Assembly (NCBI RefSeq): GCF_033708015.1
Contig: NZ_CP137920.1
Location: 2,666,001-2,730,000, forward strand
Length of the DNA: 64,000 nucleotides
Direction of reading: 5' to 3'
From: Proteus vulgaris
GTDB lineage: Bacteria > Pseudomonadota > Gammaproteobacteria > Enterobacterales > Enterobacteriaceae
Part shown: piece after piece, positions 1 through 9,511 of the stretch
How positions within the stretch are numbered: position 1 is the stretch's first letter
How the letters are laid out: every line of letters begins with the position of its first letter
Position numbers and translations under genes: made by a program
Notes under the pieces: generated by a model
What the model was told of the DNA's origin: nothing
The model's database searches: none
What the model saw: the letters and a program-made list of their open reading frames with translations, nothing else

Positions 1-1
1 C

Positions 2-2215
2 TTTAACTTTCTATTTTTAATAACGATTGTCTGGAGTATCTGGGAGTCAGGATTTGATTTTTGGGCACTCGCCCCTCGCTTAGATATTATTTTTATTCTA
101 GGCTTACTCCTTATTCCTTTCACACTCAATAATAATGTTTACACTTGTCGTACCAATAAAATTGGCTTATTCACACTATTAGCCACTACACTTATCATTA
201 TATTAGGTAGTTCACTAACCGATCCTCATGCCATTAATGGTCAATTTACACAACAACAGCCCACCAACTCTATATCTCCTATCGGAGTAAATGATAATGA
301 CTGGCCTGCTTATGGCAGAACGCAAGCCGGAATACGCTATTCACCATTAACTCAAATCAACAGTGATAATGTTGATAAGTTAGTTGAGAAATGGACTTTT
401 CATACCGGTGATGAAAAAAGGGCTAATGATGCCGTTGAGATAACCAACGAAGTTACGCCTATAAAAATTGAAGATAATCTCTTTCTATGTACACCTCACC
501 AATATTTAATTAGCTTAGATCCCGCAACAGGTAAAGAGAAGTGGCGTTTTGATTCTAAATTGCAATATAACAAAAGCTTCCAGCATATGACTTGCCGAGG
601 GGTTGCCTATTATAATCAAAATAATAGTGCCGAATTTGCCAAAAGCCTCGACGTTCGCCAACCAAGCATATCAGATGAATGTCCTGAAAAAGTCTTTCTT
701 CCAGTCAATGATGGCCGCCTAATCGCAGTTAATGCGCAAACGGGTAATGCATGCCGTGATTTTGGTCAGAATGGAGAAATCAATCTGTTAGCTTCTATGC
801 CTTATGCTTATTTGGGTGGATATAACCCAACATCTCCCCCTATCGTCACTGGTAATACTATTATTATTGGTGGCTCTGTTACTGATAACTTATCAACTCA
901 AGAGCCTTCTGGTGTGATCCGTGGCTATGATGTTAATAGCGGAAAATTAATATGGGTATTTGATACTGGCGCAGAAGATCCCAATGCGATGCCAGGTAAA
1001 GAGACTCAATTTGTTCATAACTCCCCTAATGCATGGGCGCCTTTAGCTTATGATGCACAAACGGATGTGGTCTATATTCCGACAGGAGTAGGTACACCCG
1101 ATATTTGGGGAGGCGATCGTCATCCATTAAAAGAGCGTTACGCTAATTCAGTTTTAGCACTAAAAGGATCGACAGGTGAGCTATTGTGGCATTTCCAAAC
1201 CACCCATCATGATTTATGGGATATGGATGTTCCTTCGCAACCATCAATGGTTGATATCAAAACTGATAAAAATGAAACAATACCTGCCATTTATATCGTC
1301 ACGAAAACAGGGAATGTGTTTGTTCTTGATAGAAGAGACGGTACACCTATTGTTCCTGTGACAGAAAAACCGGTTCCTACTAGTGTCAAATATGGTCCAC
1401 AAACACAAGGTGAGCATTACTCACCCACTCAGCCTTTTTCAGCACTTAATTTAGCACCAAAAAATAAGTTGCAAGGTTCAGATATGTGGGGCGGCACAAT
1501 GGCAGATCAGCTGTTATGTCGTATCGCTTTCCATCAGCTAAATTATGAGGGAATTTATACACCACCATCAGAAAACGGTACGCTTGTTTTTCCTGGTAAC
1601 CTCGGTATTTTTGAATGGGGCGGTATTTCTGTTAATCAAGATAGACAAGTCGCGGTAATGAATTTTATTACCTTGCCTTTTATCTCAAAACTTTATTTAA
1701 AAGATCCTCAAGACAGTCAAGTAATTGGTGGAGGCCACGGAGAGCAAGGTTTACAACCCATGACGGGAACCCCTTATAGTGTTGATATTCATCCATTCTT
1801 ATCACCACTTGGATTACCTTGTAAACAACCCCCTTGGGGATTTGTTGCTGGTGTTGATTTAACAAAAAATGAGCTTGTTTGGCAACAACGATTTGGCACC
1901 ATTAGGGATAGTTTGCCTAATTTAGTGGAGTTACCACCATTAAAAATTGGTGTTCCTGGGCTAGGAGGCGCTATCTCAACCGCAGGTAATGTGATGTTTG
2001 TTGCTGCTTCTCAGGATAATTATATTCGAGCATTTAATGTGACGAATGGCAAAATGTTATGGGAAGCACGATTACCCGCAGGTGGACAAGCAACGCCAAT
2101 GACCTACTCTATTGGAGGTAAGCAATATGTGGTCATTATGGCCGGCGGACATGGTTCATTTGGTACTAAAATGGGCGATAGCTTAGTGGCTTATGGGTTA
2201 CCTGATAATTTATAG
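2..2215 (+). CDS. gcd: membrane-bound PQQ-dependent glucose dehydrogenase (5' end outside window)
   Basis: Oxidises glucose to gluconolactone in the periplasm and passes electrons to ubiquinone, using PQQ. The frame is open from base 2, so the gene enters from the left; 737 codons are visible against about 796 for E. coli Gcd, so only some 60 N-terminal residues are missing. Visible residues begin in the membrane anchor (WESGFDFWALAPRLDI-like segment, then two further hydrophobic stretches to about residue 75). The beta-propeller follows, with the Gcd-typical segments SFQHMTCRGV, ILPVNDGRLIA-like, HHDLWDMD, TKTGNVFVLDRR and the C-terminal GGQATPMTY and GGHGSFGTKMGD. Starting only at the first ATG (560) would remove the anchor and is wrong. 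Quinate dehydrogenase is a relative, but the match to Gcd is close over the whole length. Confidence 0.93.
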   Translation, partial: FNFLFLITIVWSIWESGFDFWALAPRLDIIFILGLLLIPFTLNNNVYTCRTNKIGLFTLLATTLIIILGSSLTDPHAINGQFTQQQPTNSISPIGVNDNDWPAYGRTQAGIRYSPLTQINSDNVDKLVEKWTFHTGDEKRANDAVEITNEVTPIKIEDNLFLCTPHQYLISLDPATGKEKWRFDSKLQYNKSFQHMTCRGVAYYNQNNSAEFAKSLDVRQPSISDECPEKVFLPVNDGRLIAVNAQTGNACRDFGQNGEINLLASMPYAYLGGYNPTSPPIVTGNTIIIGGSVTDNLSTQEPSGVIRGYDVNSGKLIWVFDTGAEDPNAMPGKETQFVHNSPNAWAPLAYDAQTDVVYIPTGVGTPDIWGGDRHPLKERYANSVLALKGSTGELLWHFQTTHHDLWDMDVPSQPSMVDIKTDKNETIPAIYIVTKTGNVFVLDRRDGTPIVPVTEKPVPTSVKYGPQTQGEHYSPTQPFSALNLAPKNKLQGSDMWGGTMADQLLCRIAFHQLNYEGIYTPPSENGTLVFPGNLGIFEWGGISVNQDRQVAVMNFITLPFISKLYLKDPQDSQVIGGGHGEQGLQPMTGTPYSVDIHPFLSPLGLPCKQPPWGFVAGVDLTKNELVWQQRFGTIRDSLPNLVELPPLKIGVPGLGGAISTAGNVMFVAASQDNYIRAFNVTNGKMLWEARLPAGGQATPMTYSIGGKQYVVIMAGGHGSFGTKMGDSLVAYGLPDNL

Positions 2216-2236
2216 CTTTAAATTATCAATAATATC

Positions 2237-2266
2237 AGGCGATTGATATTTTCAATCGCCTTTTTA
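2237..2266 (+). terminator. intrinsic terminator of gcd
   Basis: A perfect 10-bp stem (AGGCGATTGA / TCAATCGCCT, 5-nt loop) followed by TTTTT, 22 bases after the gcd stop. The racemase gene converges from the other side. Confidence 0.85.
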
Positions 2267-2292
2267 TTATTTGGTAATACTCACAACCTCGT

Positions 2293-3516
2293 TTAATCCA
2301 CTAATACCCGTTGATTGGTTGCTCCCCATAAAATTGACATTTCGGTAAACAATGCACCACTGATATCTTCAATTTCTTCTGCGGTAATTTCGCTATTACC
2401 TTGTTTGCCAAAAAATACAACTTCATCACCTGGTTTGATATTGTTAAGATCTGTAATATCAACCATAACGGTATTCATTGATGTTTTCCCTAAAACAGAT
2501 ACACGTTGCCCTGCAATTAAAGCATGCCCAGCATTACTAAAAACACGACGATAACCATCTGCATAACCGACAGGGATATTGGCTAGGACAGAGTCACGTT
2601 TAAGTGTGTAAGTACGGTCATAACCCACTGTATTACCTTTAGGATAATAATTGATTGATGCAATATTTGATTTAAAGGTCATCACACGTTTGTAGTCTGT
2701 ACTTGCAATCGTATCACCATAGAAAATTCCGCCTACACGCACCATATCTAGCCATGATTCAGGTACGGTAATTGTGGCAAATGTATTTGCCATATGCAGA
2801 GTGACATCTTTACGATTTAACCCAGTAACATCCAATATTTTTTGTGATTGCTGTTTAAAACGAGCAAGATCTTCTTTTACTTTATTAGCATCTTCTTCAG
2901 GGTAGTGAGACATAATACCAACCACTTTCAGGTTAGTTAATTGAGCTATTTGCTTCGCCTCTTCAAGCCCTGCATTGTTATTAACTTCTAAGCCATTACG
3001 AGACATACCACCTGAATTTAAGGCAAGATGAATAGCGATCACTTTATTTTGTTGTTTAGCAATGGCGTCTAATTTTTTCGCCATATCTAAATTACCAATC
3101 AGTTCTTCTACGTTATAGCTTGTCGCCTGAGCCATTTCTTGCTCTGTGGCATTACGTACACGCATTAACCGACCTTGAAATCCTAGATCACGCACTTCTT
3201 TTAGCTCTTGGTTATTTGTTACACCAATACATTGCACATTATTTTCAATCATTACCGGTGCAACGAGTGATAAATCGTGACCATAAGCATCTCCTTTTAA
3301 TACTGCACAAAGCGAAGATTTATCGCCTAACAGCGATTGGACTTTTCTCACATTAAAATCAAGCGCACTACGTGAGATTTCAATCCATGAGTTATTCACG
3401 ATTGCAGGTTGAACCTGAGCCGTTTGAGTCACGGGTGGATTATGATTAACGGGTTGTTGGCAAGCAGTGATAACAAAAAGTGGTAACAACGCAAGATATC
3501 GAATACCAAAAGACAT
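2293..3516 (-). CDS. bsr: broad-spectrum amino-acid racemase, lipoprotein
   Basis: PLP-dependent fold-III racemase of the alanine racemase superfamily, probably making D-amino acids in the periplasm. The PLP lysine lies in [10 protein letters not shown] (about K74). The C-terminal domain carries VGYDRTY and [12 protein letters not shown]. The N-terminus is a lipoprotein signal, [19 protein letters not shown], with Cys19 as lipidation site. I chose the ATG at 3516 because TAAGGA sits just upstream and the signal starts there; a longer frame to 3585 has no RBS. The 407 residues fit the periplasmic Bsr group rather than cytosolic Alr/DadX (about 360). Whether it prefers Ala, Lys/Arg or Met cannot be read from the sequence. 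Convergent with gcd. Confidence 0.85.
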   Translation of the reverse strand: MSFGIRYLALLPLFVITACQQPVNHNPPVTQTAQVQPAIVNNSWIEISRSALDFNVRKVQSLLGDKSSLCAVLKGDAYGHDLSLVAPVMIENNVQCIGVTNNQELKEVRDLGFQGRLMRVRNATEQEMAQATSYNVEELIGNLDMAKKLDAIAKQQNKVIAIHLALNSGGMSRNGLEVNNNAGLEEAKQIAQLTNLKVVGIMSHYPEEDANKVKEDLARFKQQSQKILDVTGLNRKDVTLHMANTFATITVPESWLDMVRVGGIFYGDTIASTDYKRVMTFKSNIASINYYPKGNTVGYDRTYTLKRDSVLANIPVGYADGYRRVFSNAGHALIAGQRVSVLGKTSMNTVMVDITDLNNIKPGDEVVFFGKQGNSEITAEEIEDISGALFTEMSILWGATNQRVLVD

Positions 3517-3656
3517 CTTATTTTTCCTTAGTGATTGTGATGTAAACCTATTTTTATAATTAATTAGGTACGAAAATATACACACAGTGAATATTCACTC
3601 AGGATGATAGCATTATTATTCACAAAATAAACATATAAATTCATATAAAAATTTTG

Positions 3657-3695
3657 TAAAAAAAACGCCCCAATGAATTAATTTCAATGAGGCGT
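3657..3695 (-). terminator. intrinsic terminator of the PTS operon
   Basis: On the minus strand, ACGCCTCATTGAA pairs with TTCATTGGGGCGT (one mismatch, one G-T pair), followed by a run of eight T. It lies 25 bases after the EIIC stop. Confidence 0.8.
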
Positions 3696-3720
3696 CTCTA
3701 TATCTTAATTCTTTAAACAA

Positions 3721-4977
3721 TCAGCGAACAATAATACCTAGCAGAATACCGATAACACCGAAATCTGCGTCACTAAATGTGGTGTTCGCAATACCAATAT
3801 CGCCCAATACAGGTAAAAGGAATACTGGTAAGAAGGTAATTAATAAACCTTGAACGAATGCGCCTAAAATAGCACCACGGCGTCCACCAGTTGCATTACC
3901 AAATACCCCTGCGGTTGCACCCACAAAGAAGTGAGGAACAACACCCGGAATGATGACGGTCCAATCTAAGGCATATAGAATAAACATGCCAATAACACCT
4001 GCTGCAAAGCTACTTAAAAAACCCACTAATACTGCATTGGGTGCATAAGGAAATACAACAGGGCAATCTAAAGCGGGCTTGGCATTAGGGACTAATTTAT
4101 CTGAAATCCCTTTAAATGCAGGAACGATCTCAGCAATAACCATACGTACACCTTGCAGAATAATATAAACACCTGCCGCAAAGGTTATAGATTGCATCAA
4201 TGAGAACATAAACCAGTTTTTACCACCACTGACTTCACGAACAAAGGTATCGCCCGCAAATAAACAAGTAATGATAAAAATAATGCCCATAGTAAAAGCA
4301 ATAGCAACGGGTGTGTCACGTAAAAAGAGTAAGCTTTTAGGCACATTCATCTCTTCTGTTGAATGCTCTTTATTTCCCAATTTACTCCCAATAAAACCAG
4401 CAACAACATAAGAGATCGTTGAGAAGTGCCCTAATGCCACATCATCAGAACCCGTAATTTTTTTCATATAAGGGTGTGCAATGGCGGGGAAAAACACCAT
4501 TGAAACCCCAACAACTAATGAACCTACCGCAACTAATACAGTGCCTTCTAAGCCCGCGGTCGCCAAAATAACCGCCACCATCATCGACATAAATAATGTA
4601 TGATGACCCGTTAAGAAAATAAATTTCCACGGTGTTAAACGTGCAATTAAGATATTAATCAACATGGCAAAAAACATAATTAATGCCATCTCTTTACCAA
4701 AGCTTTTTTGTGCAATAGAGACAATTGCCTCATTATTAGGCACTACACCTTGAATACCGAATGCATGTTGGAAAATCGTTGAAAAATCACCTAATGAGTT
4801 AATAACAAGACCAGCACCAGCACCTAAAATAACAAAACCCATAATGGTTTTTACGGTACCTTTAATACATTCTGTAACCGGTTTTTTTTGGGCAATTAAA
4901 CCAATCAATGCGATCAAACCAACTAAAATAGCAGGCTCTGAAAGCACATCACTCATTAGAAAGCGGAAAAAGTCCAT
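3721..4977 (-). CDS. PTS EIIC, ascorbate-type (UlaA/SgaT family)
   Basis: Membrane channel of a sugar phosphotransferase system of the ascorbate-galactitol superfamily. The 418 residues are almost entirely hydrophobic, with about 10-11 membrane segments; family-typical parts include AQKKPVTECIKGTVKTIMGF and the FLTGHHTLFMS segment. It starts with ATG after AGGAG and ends the operon EIIA-EIIB-EIIC, with 10 bases to EIIB. The ula catabolic genes (lactonase, decarboxylase, epimerases) are absent, so ascorbate is a family-based guess and the real substrate may be another acid sugar or pentitol. Confidence 0.85.
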   Translation of the reverse strand: MDFFRFLMSDVLSEPAILVGLIALIGLIAQKKPVTECIKGTVKTIMGFVILGAGAGLVINSLGDFSTIFQHAFGIQGVVPNNEAIVSIAQKSFGKEMALIMFFAMLINILIARLTPWKFIFLTGHHTLFMSMMVAVILATAGLEGTVLVAVGSLVVGVSMVFFPAIAHPYMKKITGSDDVALGHFSTISYVVAGFIGSKLGNKEHSTEEMNVPKSLLFLRDTPVAIAFTMGIIFIITCLFAGDTFVREVSGGKNWFMFSLMQSITFAAGVYIILQGVRMVIAEIVPAFKGISDKLVPNAKPALDCPVVFPYAPNAVLVGFLSSFAAGVIGMFILYALDWTVIIPGVVPHFFVGATAGVFGNATGGRRGAILGAFVQGLLITFLPVFLLPVLGDIGIANTTFSDADFGVIGILLGIIVR

Positions 4978-4987
4978 GATAGGCTCC

Positions 4988-5275
4988 TTATAACGCGCCT
5001 AATTCACGTAACGCGACTGAAAGCTTCTCTTTCATCGCCACTTTATCAATCATGTTATCCAATGAAACAACCTTGCCATTTACCGCTTGTGAATTGAGTT
5101 GCTCTGCAATATCACGTGTACCTACATAGATATCACTTGGTGTACCTTTTGCAGAACCGAGATCAACATGATCCACTTCTGCATTCACAGAAAGATCTTT
5201 TAGGATGCTTTTAATGCTCATTTCCATCATTAAACTACTGCCTAAACCATTTCCACACACAACTGTAATTTTCAT
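4988..5275 (-). CDS. PTS EIIB, ascorbate-type
   Basis: Small cytosolic phosphocarrier of 95 residues that takes phosphate from EIIA and passes it to the incoming sugar. The N-terminal VVCGNGLGSSLMM is the PTS_IIB P-loop, with the phosphorylated cysteine at position 7. Length and motif fit UlaB. It sits between EIIA (29 bases away) and EIIC (12 bases) and is surely co-transcribed with them. Confidence 0.87.
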   Translation of the reverse strand: MKITVVCGNGLGSSLMMEMSIKSILKDLSVNAEVDHVDLGSAKGTPSDIYVGTRDIAEQLNSQAVNGKVVSLDNMIDKVAMKEKLSVALRELGAL

Positions 5276-5304
5276 GATATTCCCCTTGGTAATTTAAATT
5301 GTCA

Positions 5305-5748
5305 TTAATAGTTGTTGATAACGGCTAATACATCCGCTTTGCTTTTTGCATTAAATAGCTTTTGAATATCGGTATCGTTATCAAAAAGTTCGGCTAATTT
5401 CACAATGGCATTAATATGGCTATCGTTATCTGTTGCAGCCAACACAATCAATAATTTCACAGGATCGTTTTCATTTGCACCAAACTCAACACCTTGCTCA
5501 ATAATGGTTAAAGCAAGTGAAAGTTGATTAACGCCATCTTCGGGACGCGCATGAGGCATCGCAATTCCTGGACCTAATACATAATATGGCCCTATTTTCT
5601 CGTGTGATTTGTAAATTGCATCGATATAACGAGGTTCAATACAACCGTTATCAATTAATGGCTGGCACGCCACTTTAACGGCTTCTCGCCAATCGCTAAC
5701 GTTTGGAACCACTTGCACCACATCAGGTGTTAATAACGTTTTAAGCAT
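5305..5748 (-). CDS. PTS EIIA, mannitol/ascorbate (UlaC) type
   Basis: Cytosolic phosphocarrier of 147 residues of the PTS_EIIA_2 family. It accepts phosphate from HPr on His66, in GPGIAMPHARPEDG. I place the start at ATG 5748, eight bases after GAGG; the GTG at 5757 overlaps that RBS. First gene of the leftward PTS operon. The intergenic region upstream holds two LacI-type operators shared with the divergent regulator. Confidence 0.87.
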   Translation of the reverse strand: MLKTLLTPDVVQVVPNVSDWREAVKVACQPLIDNGCIEPRYIDAIYKSHEKIGPYYVLGPGIAMPHARPEDGVNQLSLALTIIEQGVEFGANENDPVKLLIVLAATDNDSHINAIVKLAELFDNDTDIQKLFNAKSKADVLAVINNY

Positions 5749-5806
5749 ACTTGTCACCTCGATAAGACTCTCTTTGAGCTTCGTTATTAAGGATAGTAAT
5801 CATTAA

Positions 5807-5854
5807 TGGTAGCGCTATCTAGATAGTTCATTCGTAATTGTGATAGCGCTATCA
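5807..5854. promoter_or_regulatory. two LacI-family operators between PTS and regulator genes
   Basis: TGATAGCGCTATCA (5841-5854) is a perfect 14-bp palindrome with the central CG typical of LacI-family sites. A second, imperfect copy, TGGTAGCGCTATCT, lies at 5807-5820. The centres are 34 bp apart, just over three helical turns, so two dimers could bind on one face. The neighbouring LacI-family protein is the obvious ligand; that link is inferred. Confidence 0.7.
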
Positions 5855-5975
5855 TTTTAATGAAATGTTAATTGCAGAAAATGTCAACAATTGACACTGT
5901 ATTGTTTCAGCATAATAGGAAGATTTCAGGTAGGATCTGCGGTTAATAAAATAGGCTACGCAAGCATAATTACAA

Positions 5976-7022
5976 ATGATCAAAACACGTAAGCGCCGAA
6001 ATACAGGTCGCGTCACATTACAAGATGTCGCTAAACTCGCAGGAGTCGGATCCATGACCGTCTCTCGTGCATTGCGAACCCCTGAATTAGTTTCTGATAA
6101 GTTACGAGAAAAAGTTAATCAAGCCGTAGAAGAGCTTGGCTATATTCCGAATGCCTCTGCGGGTGCTTTAGCTTCAGCACAAAGTCATATTATTGCGGTA
6201 CTGCTACCTTCTTTTACAGATAGAGCCAGTGCTGATTTTATGCAGTCTTTACAACAAATACTCAATCGCCATCAGTATCAAATTTTAGTGGGTTGCTATG
6301 AGCATCAGCCTCATAAAGCCAGTGGTGTGATTAATATGCTATTACAAAGTAATCCTGCCGCATTAGTTGCCTTTGGTTCACAGCTTAGTCCAACTCATTT
6401 TTTACATATCAGTAACGCTAATGTCCCTGTTGTCAGTGTTGCCAGCCAATCAGATGAACAAGCGGCTATTAGTATTGATTGTTCTTATGAGCAAGCTGCA
6501 TATGATTTAACAAATCATTTAGTCACCCAAGGAAAGCGTTGTATTGGCTATATTGGAGCGTTACAAGGACAACGTCTGCACCACCAGCAAATAACAGGTT
6601 GGTCACGAGCGTTACTCAAAAATTATTTAAATGCTGAGCAAAGTGTTACTACGCCTGATCCCGCATCTATGGCATATGGTCGGCAAGCATTAACCGAAAT
6701 TTTATTGCGCCAACCCGAACTAGATGCGGTTATTTGTAGCCATGAGAGTATTGCACTAGGTATGATTTTTGAGTGTCAACGTCGATTAATTAAGATCCCA
6801 CAAGATCTGGCTATCGCATGTTTAGAAGGCTCTGAAAATAGCAATCAAATATCGCCTTCTCTCACCTCAATTCGTTTTGATTATCACAAAATGGGAAAAG
6901 AGGCAGGAAAACATCTGATAGCACTTTTACAACGTTTAAGAGACGAAGATGATAACGCTATATTCGAAGATACCGTTATCAACTATGCTTATCGATTTGA
7001 ATTAGGACAAAGCGCCCCTTAG
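5976..7022 (+). CDS. LacI-family transcriptional regulator (GntR-like)
   Basis: 348 residues: an N-terminal helix-turn-helix ([21 protein letters not shown], about 14-34) and hinge helix ([13 protein letters not shown]), then a periplasmic-binding-protein-like sensor domain. Closest in style to the gluconate repressors GntR/IdnR, with LLPSFTDR and [11 protein letters not shown] segments. Divergent from the PTS operon and probably its repressor, acting through the paired palindromes at 5807-5854. No strong Shine-Dalgarno is visible before the ATG. The last bases overlap the convergent yfcD by four. Confidence 0.85.
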   Translation: MIKTRKRRNTGRVTLQDVAKLAGVGSMTVSRALRTPELVSDKLREKVNQAVEELGYIPNASAGALASAQSHIIAVLLPSFTDRASADFMQSLQQILNRHQYQILVGCYEHQPHKASGVINMLLQSNPAALVAFGSQLSPTHFLHISNANVPVVSVASQSDEQAAISIDCSYEQAAYDLTNHLVTQGKRCIGYIGALQGQRLHHQQITGWSRALLKNYLNAEQSVTTPDPASMAYGRQALTEILLRQPELDAVICSHESIALGMIFECQRRLIKIPQDLAIACLEGSENSNQISPSLTSIRFDYHKMGKEAGKHLIALLQRLRDEDDNAIFEDTVINYAYRFELGQSAP

Positions 7023-7561
7023 TCTACGGTTTCTCTCTTTTCTAGGCGTGTACTGTTATTACGTGTTAACCAAAGAGAAAGGGCTTTTAATGAATCAGGC
7101 GTAAATTCATCACAGCGCTCAGTAATTTCAGAGGGAGTTAGCCAACACACTTCCTCAATTTCTTCTGCTTGCAGCGCGAAAGGTCCATGAGAAACACAGC
7201 TAAACAAGCTTCCCCACACACGGCAACTTTCATCATCATAATAAAATTGACCATGTTCAGCAAAAGGAACCCCTGCAATACCCAACTCTTCTTCTGCTTC
7301 ACGACGCGCACTTTCAAGTAAATTCTCACCTTGTTGAACCACACCACCCGCAGTAGCATCTAACCAACCAGGATAAAAATCTTTTATTTCCGTTCGACGT
7401 TGCGCCAAGATTTTGCCCATCCCATCATGAACAACGATATAAGTTGCTCTATGTCTAAGATTTTCAGCTCGCATTTGTTGACGTGTTGCTTGTGCAACGA
7501 CTTCATTTTTATCATCAACAATATCAACCCATTCAACCAATGCCGTCTTTTCTTGTTCCAT
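7019..7561 (-). CDS. yfcD: Nudix hydrolase YfcD
   Basis: 180 residues, highly similar to E. coli YfcD along its length. The Nudix box GX5EX7REUXEEXGU lies at about G73-I95 ([11 protein letters not shown] then [12 protein letters not shown]). Related to isopentenyl-diphosphate isomerase-like Nudix enzymes; the physiological substrate is not established. I use ATG 7561 because the E. coli protein begins MEQ; two TTG codons just upstream are also in frame. In E. coli yfcD also lies near yfcG and yfcH. Confidence 0.9.
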   Translation of the reverse strand: MEQEKTALVEWVDIVDDKNEVVAQATRQQMRAENLRHRATYIVVHDGMGKILAQRRTEIKDFYPGWLDATAGGVVQQGENLLESARREAEEELGIAGVPFAEHGQFYYDDESCRVWGSLFSCVSHGPFALQAEEIEEVCWLTPSEITERCDEFTPDSLKALSLWLTRNNSTRLEKRETVD

Positions 7562-7759
7562 CCTCAACAAACCTTTTTTAACCGATACTAAACGATCGTA
7601 ATTTTTATCCTGAATATACCAAAATCACTATTTTTCACCACTACAATAATCATACGTAACTTGTTTTATCCATCTTGCGCTTTTTTGCTTTTTATGTTGT
7701 TAGAAGGCAGACTGTGATTATCTAGTGTATTGAGTGCCTACTTTATTTTGGAGCTTTTA

Positions 7760-8374
7760 ATGATTGACTTATATTATGCGGATACCCCAAATGGCCAAAA
7801 AATAACGCTTTTTCTTGAAGAAACGGGCATACCTTATCAGTTACATCGCATCGATATTAGTAAAGGTGATCAATTTAAACCTGAATTTTTAGCTATTTCT
7901 CCCAATAATAAAATTCCCGCTATTGTAGATAACACCCCTATTGATGGTGGTGAACCTATCTCTATTTTTGAATCAGGTGCTATTCTTATCTATCTAGCCG
8001 AAAAAAGTGGTAAATTGCTCAGTCAAAATTTACGAGAAAAAACAACACAACTGCAATGGCTATTTTGGCAAGTGGGTGGATTTGGTCCCATGTTGGGACA
8101 AAATCATCACTTCACCCGCTATGCCACAGAAAAAGTGCCTTATGCTATTAAACGTTATACTGAAGAAACACAGCGTCTATACAGCGTATTAGAGAAAAGG
8201 TTAGCGCAATCACCTTATCTTGGTGGAAAAGAGTACAGCATTGCGGATATCGCCACATATACATGGGCTCGTCTGCACGATCACCACAATATTGATTTGG
8301 CGAATTATCCAGCAATTAATAAATGGCTAAACAACATTAACCAGCGCCCAGCAACGAAAAAACTCTTTGGTTAA
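7760..8374 (+). CDS. yfcG: GSH-dependent disulfide-bond oxidoreductase YfcG
   Basis: 204-residue protein of the glutathione S-transferase superfamily, Nu class. The N-terminal thioredoxin fold starts MIDLYYADTPNGQKITLFLE; Asn in TPNG and the SPNNKIPAIVD and FESGAIL motifs bind glutathione as in E. coli YfcG. The C-terminal helical domain carries LFWQVGGFGPMLGQNHHF, diagnostic for YfcG/YghU. The start is ATG 7760 with GGAG seven bases upstream. An upstream start at 7730 would add ten residues absent in relatives. It probably reduces disulfides using two glutathione molecules. Confidence 0.9.
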   Translation: MIDLYYADTPNGQKITLFLEETGIPYQLHRIDISKGDQFKPEFLAISPNNKIPAIVDNTPIDGGEPISIFESGAILIYLAEKSGKLLSQNLREKTTQLQWLFWQVGGFGPMLGQNHHFTRYATEKVPYAIKRYTEETQRLYSVLEKRLAQSPYLGGKEYSIADIATYTWARLHDHHNIDLANYPAINKWLNNINQRPATKKLFG

Positions 8375-8440
8375 TATAAGAAATTCATATATCAGGATGA
8401 TAGTTATTCTTTATCAAGCAAGCAGATCAGGAGGATTGTG

Positions 8441-9346
8441 ATGAAAATACTTATCACTGGTGGTACAGGGTTAATTGGCAAAGCATTAGTTTGTGAGCTC
8501 GCACTCGCTGATAACGATATTACGGTGCTTTCTCGTTCACCTCAAAAAGTTTATTCGCATTTTTGTAATGAAATCACCTGTTGGACTCAGCTCAACGATA
8601 AACAAAATCTTAATGAATTTGATGCCGTTATTAATCTTGCTGGAGAGCCTATTGCTGATAATCGTTGGACGCCTTCTCAAAAGCAAAAACTGGTTAATAG
8701 CCGTTGTCATTTAACCCAAAAATTGGTTGATTTGATTAAGGCTAGTGAGTCTCCTCCAGCGGTTTTTATTTCTGGCTCCGCAGTCGGTTTTTATGGTGAT
8801 CAACGTGATACACGAGTCACAGAAGAGACGCCAGCAAATCCTGAATTTACTCATGAGCTTTGTGCAAAATGGGAACGGATCGCCCTTGAAGCTCAAACAC
8901 CATTAACTCGTGTTTGCTTGTTGCGTACAGGGATCGTACTTTCAACCCTTGGTGGTGCACTGCCTAAAATGAGCAAGCCTTTTAAATTAGGATTAGGTGG
9001 TAAATTGGGAAGCGGAAAACAGTATATGCCGTGGATCCATATTGATGATATGGTTAGTGCAATTATTTTCTTGCTTAATACTCAAGATGCTAAAGGTGCT
9101 TTTAACTTAACAGCGCCTAATCCTGTACAAAATAAAGAGTTTACTCGCTTATTAGGAAAAACGTTTCATCGCCCAGCCTTAATGACCGTACCTGAAAGTA
9201 TATTACGTTTAATTATGGGAGAAAGTGCCACATTGGTGTTAGGTGGGCAACAGGCAATCCCAGAAAAGCTACTTAATGCTGGCTTTGAATTTCGCTACCC
9301 TCATTTAGAAGAGGCACTAAAAGATATTATAACCACAGGAAAATAA
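8441..9346 (+). CDS. yfcH: TIGR01777-family NAD-dependent epimerase-like protein YfcH
   Basis: 301-residue extended short-chain dehydrogenase. The N-terminal ITGGTGLIGKAL is the nucleotide-binding Gly motif, INLAGEPIADNRW is typical of this subfamily, and the C-terminal DUF1731 part ends with HLEEALKDI. Often called a SulA-like cell-division inhibitor, but that name has weak support. The start is ATG 8441, six bases after AGGAGG; a GTG three bases earlier is in frame but too close. Follows yfcG by 66 bases, as in E. coli apart from the missing folX. Confidence 0.9.
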   Translation: MKILITGGTGLIGKALVCELALADNDITVLSRSPQKVYSHFCNEITCWTQLNDKQNLNEFDAVINLAGEPIADNRWTPSQKQKLVNSRCHLTQKLVDLIKASESPPAVFISGSAVGFYGDQRDTRVTEETPANPEFTHELCAKWERIALEAQTPLTRVCLLRTGIVLSTLGGALPKMSKPFKLGLGGKLGSGKQYMPWIHIDDMVSAIIFLLNTQDAKGAFNLTAPNPVQNKEFTRLLGKTFHRPALMTVPESILRLIMGESATLVLGGQQAIPEKLLNAGFEFRYPHLEEALKDIITTGK

Positions 9347-9383
9347 TCTCTTTTTATTTGGAATAGATATTCTACCTAATAAA

Positions 9384-9511
9384 TACTCTAAATAATTCAA
9401 GATGTAGCTAGGCGACAAGTAAATGAGTCGCTAGGAGCATACACTAGTATGTCACTAGTGCGAATGAACTCAGTCAACAACGCTACACCTTGAAGTATGA
9501 CGAACATACTT
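9384..9511. repeat. ERIC-type intergenic palindromic repeat
   Basis: About 125 bp filling the gap between the convergent yfcH and ubiX. Outer arms TTCAAGATGTAGC (9396-9408) and GCTACACCTTGAA (9482-9494) are inverted with one mismatch. The centre (CTAGGAGCATAC near 9431, then ATGTCACTAG) follows the plan of enterobacterial ERIC elements: CCAGGAGC, then AAGTGACTGGGGTGAGCG and a final TTGAAGTATGACG. It is a non-autonomous element that could fold into a long hairpin in RNA and may stabilise or end both convergent messages. Confidence 0.75.

Noticed and set aside
5852..6055. Leftward frame across the start of the LacI-family gene
   Set aside because: It overlaps the operator and the helix-turn-helix coding region, has no RBS and no recognisable sequence.
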